DNA of 11,354 bases, taken from NCBI GenBank assembly GCA_019323135.1, contig JAHWHT010000026.1, positions 1 to 11,354 on the forward strand, read 5' to 3'. The notes under the pieces are model-generated. The model was not told the DNA's origin. It did not search any database and was given only the letters and a program-made list of their open reading frames with translations. This document shows positions 1-5,225 of this stretch, piece by piece; the stretch's first letter is position 1, and every line of letters starts with the position of its first letter. The stretch comes from Candidatus Woesearchaeota archaeon (GTDB lineage: Archaea > Nanobdellota > Nanobdellia > Woesearchaeales > ARS49). Position numbers and translations under genes: made by a program.

Positions 1-1
1 T

Positions 2-424
2 GAATGGATTGAAAAAAGAGTGAGAGGCATTGCAGTAAGGGATGAACTCACAGATGAATGGAAAAAGAGAAGCGTAAAAGAAGACAAGGAATTTGCAATC
101 TTGACAGCAGAAATATCAAAAGCAACTTTTGGGATGACTCCAAAAGAATACCAAAAGCTAAAAGGCCTGAAGCAGGAAAACCTGAGAGATCACATGAATG
201 ACCTGGAACTCATATTCACAATGCTTGGAGAAAGGGTGACTACTGAAATCACAAGAAACAAGGAAGCAGAAGGTTTCACTGAATGCAAGGATGCTGCAAA
301 AGACGGTGGAAAAGTAGCAGGCAATGCAAGAAAAGACGCTGAAAAAAAGATAGGCAAAACAATAATCACAGGTGAAAACTACCTGAAAGAGCCGGAGAAA
401 AGAAAAAGAATAGCAAAAAAATGA
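2..424 (+). CDS. dinD: DinD-like DNA-damage-inducible protein, C-terminal part (5' end outside window)
   Basis: The frame is open to the left edge, so the N-terminal half lies outside the window and the GTG at 20 is probably internal. About 140 residues are visible. They carry the blocks I recall from the C-terminal half of bacterial DinD: a WIEKR...VRDELTDEWKKR segment, then FAILTAEISKATFGM, then LKGLKQENLRDHMNDLELIFTML, then a GGKVAGNARK segment before a lysine-rich end. DinD in Escherichia coli is SOS-induced and reported to inhibit RecA filament activities; whether this archaeal relative does so is unknown. The gene is probably of bacterial origin, since DinD is patchily distributed. Its upstream BRO-like N-terminal domain, if present, cannot be judged here. 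It ends in TGA with no clear hairpin behind it. Confidence 0.82.
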   Translation, partial: EWIEKRVRGIAVRDELTDEWKKRSVKEDKEFAILTAEISKATFGMTPKEYQKLKGLKQENLRDHMNDLELIFTMLGERVTTEITRNKEAEGFTECKDAAKDGGKVAGNARKDAEKKIGKTIITGENYLKEPEKRKRIAKK

Positions 425-547
425 ATTCTCCTGCAATACCTATCAAAATATACACTAAGCAATACTGACAGGATTTCTTATCTACACAGCAGCATTCATA
501 TTTTTAATTAAAAAAAGAAAGTATTACAAGAACTAAATTTTCCTACA
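425..547. other. Short intergenic stretch with a possible decayed peptide
   Basis: No intact gene is seen. An ATG at 421 overlaps the DinD-like stop but reads only 15 codons. In another frame, 459-536 reads as a hydrophobic segment followed by KKRKYYKN and a stop, like the tail of a tiny membrane protein, but it has no usable start. Joining the two frames would give a protein of about 40 residues, so this could be a frameshifted remnant or chance. Confidence 0.3.
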
Positions 548-697
548 CTATTTCTTTCTGTCTAAATAAGTAATCAAAATACCTGCGCCTAGTCCAATAA
601 GCACAAATGCAGCAACTTGCCCAGTGAGAATTCCGATTCCAAGGCCGATGAAGATTCCTGCAGGTATTGGCCATTTACGCATGTCTGATTTTTTCAT
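548..697 (-). CDS. Small two-helix membrane protein, 49 aa
   Basis: The reading frame is ATG at 697 to TAG at 548-550, too short for ordinary ORF cut-offs. The product starts MKKSDMRKWPIPAGIF, has a first glycine-rich hydrophobic stretch at about residues 11-26 (IPAGIFIGLGIGILTG), a second at about 28-43 (VAAFVLIGLGAGILIT) and ends YLDRKK. The small-residue spacing (G-x-G, G-x3-G) suggests tightly packed helices forming a hairpin in the membrane. A TATA element at 720-727 lies 22 nt upstream, the same spacing as at nine other genes in the window, which supports it as a real leaderless gene. I do not recognise a named family. The function is unknown. Confidence 0.72.
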   Translation of the reverse strand: MKKSDMRKWPIPAGIFIGLGIGILTGQVAAFVLIGLGAGILITYLDRKK

Positions 698-719
698 AGT
701 AATACAATAAGAATCAGAT

Positions 720-727
720 TATTTAAA
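720..727 (-). promoter_or_regulatory. TATA box of the 49-aa membrane protein
   Basis: TTTAAATA on the minus strand ends 22 nt before the ATG at 697, which puts the predicted start of transcription at or within a few bases of the start codon. It lies just downstream of the stop codon (730-732) of the preceding minus-strand gene, so the two genes can be transcribed separately. Confidence 0.7.
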
Positions 728-729
728 CC

Positions 730-1146
730 TTACCCAAAATAATCTTCATAAGCAAAATTTCTTTCTTTTAGTGTACAACTGCCTTTGTCTTCGATTATAT
801 TGCCAGATAGATACTCTCTTAGTCTTCGTATTAAGGTTGTGCAGTCTCTGCATCTTCGGAAATCAGTTCCTATCTCAACATCGAATTCTTTTTCAGTTAT
901 TTGGATTAGTTTTGCAGGAACTTCGGAATGTTTCTGGAAATCCTTAAATATATTTGAAATAAATGAATTATCTGTAAAAGCATCTGACAACCTAATATGC
1001 AGTACACATTTCTTAGGCTTGAAATCAACAAGTTCTTTTTTAACAAGAATACATCTTTCTTTTTTTAATTTCAGCTCTTTTTTTTCTTGATTCTTAATAA
1101 TAGCTTCAGGAATCTTTATGCTTCCATCAGGATTGAATTCTATCAT
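730..1146 (-). CDS. Cysteine-containing small protein, probable DPANN-type conserved family
   Basis: A 138-residue soluble protein. It opens with MIEFNPDGSIKIPE, followed by a lysine-rich linker (about 19-31), a block beginning RCILVKKELV, a second block KKCVLHIRLSDAF, and a C-terminal region FRRCRDCTTLIRRLREYL then GSCTL and EDYF. Cysteines fall at 32, 47, 99, 102 and 124; C99-x2-C102 with C124 could form part of a metal site, though a fourth ligand is not obvious. The opening motif and RC-x-DC block are familiar to me from unnamed proteins of DPANN genomes, but I cannot verify this. No transmembrane segment or signal peptide is seen. It is divergently oriented from the gene at 1222. The function is unknown. 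Confidence 0.78.
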   Translation of the reverse strand: MIEFNPDGSIKIPEAIIKNQEKKELKLKKERCILVKKELVDFKPKKCVLHIRLSDAFTDNSFISNIFKDFQKHSEVPAKLIQITEKEFDVEIGTDFRRCRDCTTLIRRLREYLSGNIIEDKGSCTLKERNFAYEDYFG

Positions 1147-1170
1147 AGAAAAAAAGAATGTAGAATGTAA

Positions 1171-1178
1171 TTATTAAA
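1171..1178 (-). promoter_or_regulatory. TATA box of the cysteine-containing small protein
   Basis: TTTAATAA on the minus strand ends 24 nt before the ATG at 1146, consistent with a leaderless mRNA. It lies in a 75-bp divergent intergenic region beside the plus-strand TATA box at 1192. Confidence 0.65.
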
Positions 1179-1191
1179 CCTTTCCAAAACC

Positions 1192-1200
1192 TTTAAATTA
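1192..1200 (+). promoter_or_regulatory. TATA box of the acidic hypothetical protein at 1222
   Basis: TTTAAATTA, preceded by AAAACC, ends 21 nt before the ATG at 1222. The spacing makes the ATG at 1222 a better start than the in-frame TTG at 1216. Confidence 0.68.
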
Positions 1201-1221
1201 AAACATCTGTTTCTATTGAAT

Positions 1222-1926
1222 ATGACTGATTTTAAGTATGATAAAGAAGATGAAAACAGGATTGTTGAGATTGCTAAAGAGAATAATCTTCAGTTGATAG
1301 TGTTTTCAAATCTTCATAAAGCTGGTGCACCAACATTAGAATTTGTTTTGGATAATGTCAGAGAATCCAGAGAACATTATTTAGAAGATTTTGCAGAAGA
1401 AGATGAAGAGTTAGAGATACTTGCGCCAGGAGAACAAATATTTAGAAGATATGAAGAACTAAAAGATTTAGCATCAATTGCAGTAATAACTGCAGAAGCT
1501 GCAATAGCTGCAGCAGATAATGGATATACATTCAAATTGCTGCGGCCTGATGAGATAGATGATGCGCAAGCTGTTGTTGAAGAATTTGAATCTTATAAAG
1601 CACTCAGAGAAAAAAGCAAGGAAGGCCAGATGAAAGCGCATGAAAACCTGCAAAAGATAGACGTAAGCAAATTAAGCCAGGGAATCTATAAAAAACTAGA
1701 AAGCAAGAACAGAATAGCAATCGTAACACAGATGCCTGCAGGCATATTTGAAATAAATCCAAGAGTGGCTGGAAACCAGTACATTGCTTTTATCCAGCAC
1801 CCAAGAATGAGAAATACTTTTCACATAATCTCAAATGAAAAAATAACAACAATTGATGAGCTAAACTTTTACGACCCTAATACAGGGGCAGATGAATCTA
1901 TATTTGATGAGCAGTTTAAGAAATAA
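1222..1926 (+). CDS. Acidic hypothetical protein, 234 aa
   Basis: I do not recognise a family. The start is taken as the ATG at 1222 rather than the in-frame TTG six bases upstream, because of the promoter spacing. The product begins MTDFKYDKEDENRIVEIA and is rich in Glu/Asp in its first 80 residues (DFAEEDEELEIL). An alanine-rich helical stretch follows (about 86-101, IAVITAEAAIAAADNG), then a charged, probably helical middle section. The last third looks like an alpha/beta fold (RIAIVTQMPAGIFEINPRV, QYIAFIQHPRMRN). There is no signal peptide; the alanine-rich stretch could be mistaken for a membrane segment but contains Glu and Asp. It is most likely a soluble cytoplasmic protein, transcribed alone and divergently from the 730-1146 gene. 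Confidence 0.75.
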   Translation: MTDFKYDKEDENRIVEIAKENNLQLIVFSNLHKAGAPTLEFVLDNVRESREHYLEDFAEEDEELEILAPGEQIFRRYEELKDLASIAVITAEAAIAAADNGYTFKLLRPDEIDDAQAVVEEFESYKALREKSKEGQMKAHENLQKIDVSKLSQGIYKKLESKNRIAIVTQMPAGIFEINPRVAGNQYIAFIQHPRMRNTFHIISNEKITTIDELNFYDPNTGADESIFDEQFKK

Positions 1927-1963
1927 ACTTCTCCATAAAATTTCCGAATAATTTTAAGAAAAG

Positions 1964-1971
1964 TTTATAAA
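1964..1971 (+). promoter_or_regulatory. TATA box of the DUF5678-like/aspartyl protease pair
   Basis: TTTATAAA ends 22 nt before the ATG at 1994, consistent with a leaderless bicistronic mRNA. A second AT-rich run at 1982-1991 is too close to the start to serve. Confidence 0.68.
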
Positions 1972-1993
1972 GAATTGGTGCTTATATATTTAC

Positions 1994-2179
1994 ATGACAA
2001 TCAACAAAGTCCTGCCAAATTCTAACTTAGCAAAATATATCGGAGAATGGGTAGTTATATGCAAAAATGAAGTTGTAGCGCATAATAAAGATATTGCCAA
2101 ATTAAAAAAAGAAATCAACAAATGCAAAACAACACCAACAATTGCAAAAATACCTAAAAAAGAAATTCTAATATTCTAA
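1994..2179 (+). CDS. DUF5678-like small protein
   Basis: A 61-residue protein. Residues 14-31 (KYIGEWVVICKNEVVAHN) followed by a short helix (DIAKLKKEINK) and a terminal strand PKKEILIF match the layout I know for DUF5678: a G-x-W-V beta-hairpin with a V-V-A turn, a helix and a closing strand. The biochemical role of the family is not established. The stop is separated by a single base from the start of the retropepsin-like protease, so the two are co-transcribed and probably translationally coupled. From memory, DUF5678 genes are often next to clan AA aspartyl protease genes in archaea and cyanobacteria, which suggests a functional pair. The family assignment is by eye from short motifs and is therefore moderate. 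Confidence 0.72.
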   Translation: MTINKVLPNSNLAKYIGEWVVICKNEVVAHNKDIAKLKKEINKCKTTPTIAKIPKKEILIF

Positions 2180-2180
2180 A

Positions 2181-2615
2181 ATGGCAATTACTTTCAGATA
2201 CGTGCATGTTCCAAGACAAGATGGAAGTCTGAGAAAAGCACCATACATTTATATTTACGCAAGAACTAAAGAAGGAAGACTAATAAAAGTAGTTGCACTT
2301 CTAGATACTGGAGCTGACACAACTGTTGTCCCAAAAGACTTGGCAGAACTTCTGGGTCTGACAGAAGGAATAGAGCAAGACACTGGAGGAATAGGCGGAA
2401 ATACAAAAGTCAAACAATCCAGAATGCAATTCGTAATAAAAGGTCAACATGAAACACATCAAATTACAGTTCCTGTGTTAATTCTTCAAAACAGAAAAGC
2501 AGATGTACCATTACTACTAGGAAGATCTGGATTCTTTGAAAACTTCAATATAACAATCAGACAAAATGAAGAAAAAATCACGCTTAAAAAAGTGCAGTCA
2601 AAAAAACAATTCTGA
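2181..2615 (+). CDS. Retropepsin-like (clan AA) aspartyl protease
   Basis: A 144-residue protein with the single-lobe aspartyl protease signature. VVALLDTGADTTVVP (about 37-51) holds the catalytic Asp42-Thr-Gly, and LLLGRSGFFENFNI (111-124) is the second conserved psi-loop block near the C-terminus. Length and single motif indicate a homodimeric retropepsin-type enzyme, in which each subunit supplies one aspartate. No signal peptide or membrane segment is seen, so it probably acts in the cytoplasm; the substrate is unknown. It lies one base after the DUF5678-like gene, which may be its regulator or partner. No integrase, reverse transcriptase or other retroelement part is nearby, so this is a cellular retropepsin-like gene rather than a mobile-element protease. 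Confidence 0.88.
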   Translation: MAITFRYVHVPRQDGSLRKAPYIYIYARTKEGRLIKVVALLDTGADTTVVPKDLAELLGLTEGIEQDTGGIGGNTKVKQSRMQFVIKGQHETHQITVPVLILQNRKADVPLLLGRSGFFENFNITIRQNEEKITLKKVQSKKQF

Positions 2616-2628
2616 ACTCCCCAAAAAA

Positions 2629-2636
2629 TATATAAA
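2629..2636 (+). promoter_or_regulatory. TATA box of the parvulin lipoprotein gene
   Basis: TATATAAA ends 24 nt before the ATG at 2661, as expected for a leaderless transcript. A perfect palindrome follows at 2639-2650. Confidence 0.7.
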
Positions 2637-2638
2637 CC

Positions 2639-2654
2639 AGAACTAGTTCTAGAA
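2639..2654 (+). promoter_or_regulatory. Palindromic candidate operator before the parvulin lipoprotein gene
   Basis: AGAACTAGTTCT (2639-2650) is a perfect 12-bp palindrome, and TTCTAGAA (2647-2654) is a second, overlapping 8-bp palindrome. They fill the space between the TATA box and the predicted transcription start. A protein bound there would block initiation, so this is a plausible operator. No regulator is known. Confidence 0.4.
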
Positions 2655-2660
2655 GTTAAA

Positions 2661-3200
2661 ATGAAAAAGATACTAATTATACTAATGATTTTACTGGTTC
2701 TTACGGCTTGTGTAAAGCCTGTTGAGAACAAAGATGCGCCTGTAAAAGAGGCGGAAACACAAGAAGAGTCTAAGAACGAAACTGTTGAAGAAAAAGTTAC
2801 AGATTCGCAAGAGACAGAACCTGTTGAAGAAAATAAAACTGAAATTGAAGAAGAAAAATTGGAACTTCAAGAAAGTTCCAAAGTCTCAGAACAGGATGTT
2901 CCGAGCAAGGAGGAAACAATGGCAACAAAAGTGCATGCAAAACATATTTTAGTAAAAACTGAAGAAGAAGCAAATGTTATTCTATATGATTTGAAAGATG
3001 GAAAAGACTTTGATGCAATAGCAAAAGAGAAATCAACCTGTCCTTCTGGCAAAAAAGGAGGAGATTTGGGCTGGTTTGGAAGGAATCAGATGGTCAAAGA
3101 GTTTGAGACTGCTGCTTTTTCATTAAAACCAGGAGAATTATCAAAGCCAGTAAAGACTCAGTTTGGATGGCATATAATCAAGGTTATTGAGACTCAATAA
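2661..3200 (+). CDS. Lipoprotein with parvulin-type peptidyl-prolyl isomerase domain (PpiC/PrsA-like)
   Basis: A 179-residue protein. A signal sequence MKKILIILMILLVL is followed by lipobox L-T-A-C with the lipidation cysteine at residue 17, so the full-length product should be anchored outside the membrane. Residues 18-86 are a Glu/Lys-rich, low-complexity spacer. Residues 88-179 are a complete parvulin domain: VHAKHILVK with His92 and His95, STCPSGKKGGDLGWFGR with Cys127 at the position of the Pin1 active-site cysteine, QMVKEFETAAFSL, and QFGWHIIKV with His171. It should catalyse cis-trans isomerisation of prolyl bonds and help fold exported proteins. The domain closely resembles bacterial PpiC, so lateral origin is possible. 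An internal ATG at 2919 preceded by AAGGAGG could also yield a 93-residue cytosolic parvulin. Confidence 0.9.
   Translation: MKKILIILMILLVLTACVKPVENKDAPVKEAETQEESKNETVEEKVTDSQETEPVEENKTEIEEEKLELQESSKVSEQDVPSKEETMATKVHAKHILVKTEEEANVILYDLKDGKDFDAIAKEKSTCPSGKKGGDLGWFGRNQMVKEFETAAFSLKPGELSKPVKTQFGWHIIKVIETQ
2907..2921 (+). promoter_or_regulatory. Possible internal ribosome binding site and start inside the parvulin gene
   Basis: AAGGAGG at 2907-2913 is followed after 5 nt by an in-frame ATG at 2919 (Met87). Initiation here would make a signal-less 93-residue protein beginning MATKVHAKHILVK, which matches the start and size of free-standing parvulins such as PpiC. The motif also encodes Lys-Glu-Glu in a Glu/Lys-rich linker, so it may be accidental. 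Confidence 0.4.
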
Positions 3201-3234
3201 TCTAATTTAATTTTCTGAAAGAACTTTCCATAGC

Positions 3235-3242
3235 TTTAAATA
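3235..3242 (+). promoter_or_regulatory. TATA box of the 122-aa hypothetical gene
   Basis: TTTAAATA ends 24 nt before the ATG at 3267, pointing to a leaderless mRNA beginning at that ATG rather than at the second in-frame ATG at 3273. Confidence 0.68.
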
Positions 3243-3266
3243 TCTAAAAACAGTACTGGAATTAAA

Positions 3267-3635
3267 ATGAATATGAAAGAATTGCCATTAAAACTAATGC
3301 ATACGGAGATAAGCAATCCGCGACAGGAATTATTAAGCAGGATTGTTGAACTGCAGGTTCATGAATATCTAAAAAAGAAATACAAAGGACCAGAAGACAT
3401 AGCAGATGCTTTTGATGGAGCATTCACAGCAACACAGATAGAGATACATCTGAAACACGGCTCGCCTAAAGAAGAATGGTACATAGAAGTGCTTGGATGG
3501 TATGACCAGCATCATAAGGACATAGTAAATGGAGTATTCTATGACGGACTCAGGACAACATTATCTGCAATGAACCTGGATGATTTCTATGAAGAATCAA
3601 TTGACTTTGTTATAGCGAACAAAGGACAGCTTTAG
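3267..3635 (+). CDS. Hypothetical protein, 122 aa
   Basis: I do not recognise a family. The first ATG (3267) is preferred over the one at 3273 because of the TATA spacing. The product begins MNMKELPLKLMHTEISNPRQE. It has a charged helical N-terminal half (ELLSRIVELQVHEYLKKKYK), then a middle section rich in aromatic residues and histidines (HLKHGSPKEEWYIEVLGWYDQHHKD). It ends with FYEESIDFVIANKGQL. There is no signal peptide, membrane segment or cysteine. It is soluble, probably mostly alpha-helical, and transcribed alone. The two histidine-containing stretches might bind metal, but there is no recognised motif. Confidence 0.72.
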   Translation: MNMKELPLKLMHTEISNPRQELLSRIVELQVHEYLKKKYKGPEDIADAFDGAFTATQIEIHLKHGSPKEEWYIEVLGWYDQHHKDIVNGVFYDGLRTTLSAMNLDDFYEESIDFVIANKGQL

Positions 3636-3653
3636 ATTTATACATACAACAAC

Positions 3654-3661
3654 TTTATAAA
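3654..3661 (+). promoter_or_regulatory. TATA box of the 101-aa hypothetical gene
   Basis: TTTATAAA ends 24 nt before the ATG at 3686. Another AT-rich run, ATTTAAAT at 3671-3678, is too close to the start codon to direct a transcript containing it. Confidence 0.68.
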
Positions 3662-3685
3662 TAATTAAAAATTTAAATCCATAAA

Positions 3686-3991
3686 ATGGCAATCTACGTG
3701 ATAAAAGACAGTCCAAAACAATCGGTAGATGATGTAGTGTTATGGAGTCCAGAAGAACTAAAAATAGCAGAAGCTGTGCTTGAAAAAGAAGGATTTGAGC
3801 ACGAGCATTCAAATATATACTCTAAAAATCAAGCAACAATTGGGCTTCAAGCAGAAAGAATAACAATAGATCAGGCATTAGTAAAAGATGACATAGTGCT
3901 TCAGTTGGTTGCAAAATTAAATCCATACTACTTTATAGATGACAATTCAGGATTACACTTCATGAGCGACGTAAACAAAATAAATGAATAA
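3686..3991 (+). CDS. Hypothetical protein, 101 aa
   Basis: I do not recognise a family. It begins MAIYVIKDSPKQSVDDVVLW, then a helical SPEELKIAEAVLEKEGFEHEH segment, and ends YYFIDDNSGLHFMSDVNKINE. The composition is that of a small soluble alpha/beta protein; no cysteines, signal or membrane segments are seen. It has its own TATA box and a 34-bp gap before the downstream methyltransferase, which also has its own promoter, so it is probably monocistronic. Confidence 0.68.
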   Translation: MAIYVIKDSPKQSVDDVVLWSPEELKIAEAVLEKEGFEHEHSNIYSKNQATIGLQAERITIDQALVKDDIVLQLVAKLNPYYFIDDNSGLHFMSDVNKINE

Positions 3992-3993
3992 GA

Positions 3994-4001
3994 TTTAAAT
4001 A
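3994..4001 (+). promoter_or_regulatory. TATA box of the methyltransferase gene
   Basis: TTTAAATA begins two bases after the stop codon of the upstream gene and ends 24 nt before the ATG at 4026. Confidence 0.68.
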
Positions 4002-4025
4002 ATATTATCTTAATTCTTTCAAATA

Positions 4026-4694
4026 ATGAAAATAAAAGAGTATGGTGAAGTATTCTCCTATCTATATGAACTAGGCAGTATCATCACAGGCCACTATTTT
4101 CATCCAGGTAAATTCTTTGAACAAGCTAATCTAGATATAACACCAGAAACAAAAATAGCAGAGATAGGGTGCGGCACAGCAAGATGGGCTCTTGCAGCAG
4201 CAAAACACTGCCAAAAAAAAGGAATTGCAACAGTAGTAGAGGGTGCAGACATCAGCCCGCACATGCTTAAGATTGCAGAAAGAAAAGCTAAAAGAAAAAA
4301 AGTACCTCTCGAGTTATACCAAGCAGACGGAAGAGACCTGACAAAAGCAAGAGCTTTCTATAACGGAAGCATAAATTGCAGAAAAAAACGTTTTGAAGAC
4401 GAGTCAATAGATCTTTTGATATCATCAGGCATGCTTGAGTGCGTAACAGAAAATGTAGAACCTGCAATGGAGGAATTAACCAGAATACTTAAACCAGGAG
4501 GAAAAATAATACTTCCACTAGTGAATATGAATTCTGCAGGAAACTTAGCAAGCAAAGTATTGAGATTCAGATTAGTCCCAAAAGAATATGCATTTGCAAA
4601 ACTGCCTGAAATAACATTTGAGAGTGTTCCAGTACAATCTTTAACAAGATACATGGAAGCAATACAGACTATTTATGTTGGGACTAAGAATTAA
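4026..4694 (+). CDS. Class I S-adenosylmethionine-dependent methyltransferase
   Basis: A 222-residue protein with the Rossmann-like methyltransferase motifs in order. Motif I is IAEIGCGTARWALAAAK (44-60), which binds SAM. EGADISPHML (72-81) supplies the acidic residue that contacts the ribose. YQADGRDL (98-105) is the adenine-contact region. ESIDLLISSGMLECV (126-140) is motif IV, and LTRILKPGGKIILPL (151-165) is the post-motif strand-turn. The fold is therefore clear, but the methyl acceptor is not: the N-terminal lid and C-terminal substrate region lack a specific signature. It is a small-molecule/lipid/UbiE-like type rather than an obvious rRNA enzyme. The stop codon overlaps the stop of the convergent gene on the other strand. 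Confidence 0.9.
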   Translation: MKIKEYGEVFSYLYELGSIITGHYFHPGKFFEQANLDITPETKIAEIGCGTARWALAAAKHCQKKGIATVVEGADISPHMLKIAERKAKRKKVPLELYQADGRDLTKARAFYNGSINCRKKRFEDESIDLLISSGMLECVTENVEPAMEELTRILKPGGKIILPLVNMNSAGNLASKVLRFRLVPKEYAFAKLPEITFESVPVQSLTRYMEAIQTIYVGTKN

Positions 4695-5188
4695 AAAGGA
4701 GTCCACAATTCACAATTATCAAAGAATTCTTCAAGATATTCCTTTGTTCTCCTGCCTTTTCGCAGACCCATGCACTCTGCCATCATCTTAACTAAATTAT
4801 TTGTATCTCCTTTAGTACTAGCCAAAGCAGTTCTGAACTTTAGAGGCTCTAAAGATATTTTACTTTGCTGTGCTCCAGTTGCGCCAGCATGCCAGCAGTC
4901 TTCAGAGCAATAAACAAAAGATAAACCAGAACCTTGGTAATTCATGTACCAATTACGGTATATGCTTGCGTGTTTTGCAGGCTCATCACAACCAGAATTA
5001 GCACAAGGCTGCTGAGATTTGAAATTATTAACAACATGCTCAACATAATCAAAACGATTTCTCAAAGAAGGCTTTCTTAGTTCAATATTATCCATAACCC
5101 ATACAAAATACTTGTAATCTTTCAAGGCAATCTGTTCAACAGATAAACGTTGTTTACCAAATCTTCCAAAAGGCATTATTTCAGGCAT
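4691..5188 (-). CDS. Zinc-site protein with ExoX-C/DUF3820-like N-terminal motif, unknown function
   Basis: A 165-residue protein. The start MPEIMPFGRFGKQRLSVEQ followed by KDYKYFVWVM resembles the short MPFGK-x-G...L...YL-x-W module found at the C-terminus of ExoX-type exonucleases and in DUF3820, here at the N-terminus. Cysteines C62-x4-C67 and C94-x3-C98 (PCANSGC and YCSEDC) form a likely treble-clef-type zinc site similar in spacing to the CSxxC half of eL24-like fingers. The rest is basic and helical, ending EEFFDNCELWTPF. It may be a nucleic-acid-associated protein, but I cannot name a function. Met1 is preferred over Met5 because it lies 22 nt from the TATA box. Confidence 0.75.
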   Translation of the reverse strand: MPEIMPFGRFGKQRLSVEQIALKDYKYFVWVMDNIELRKPSLRNRFDYVEHVVNNFKSQQPCANSGCDEPAKHASIYRNWYMNYQGSGLSFVYCSEDCWHAGATGAQQSKISLEPLKFRTALASTKGDTNNLVKMMAECMGLRKGRRTKEYLEEFFDNCELWTPF

Positions 5189-5210
5189 AAAAACAATAAG
5201 GTTGAAGAAA

Positions 5211-5218
5211 TATTTAAA
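5211..5218 (-). promoter_or_regulatory. TATA box of the zinc-site protein gene
   Basis: TTTAAATA on the minus strand ends 22 nt before the ATG at 5188. It lies in the 37-bp gap after the prepilin peptidase stop, so the two minus-strand genes need not share a transcript. Confidence 0.68.
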
Positions 5219-5225
5219 GATTTGC

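Noticed and set aside
421..536. A second small membrane protein after the DinD-like gene
   Set aside because: The hydrophobic frame has a stop just upstream and no ATG, GTG or TTG start. It would need a frameshift, so it is noted only as a possible remnant.
1216..1221. TTG at 1216 as start of the 234-residue protein
   Set aside because: The ATG at 1222 has the promoter spacing seen at the other leaderless genes.
2181..2615. Retroelement or viral origin for the DTGA protease
   Set aside because: There is no reverse transcriptase, integrase or flanking repeat. The cellular pairing with a DUF5678-like gene explains it better.
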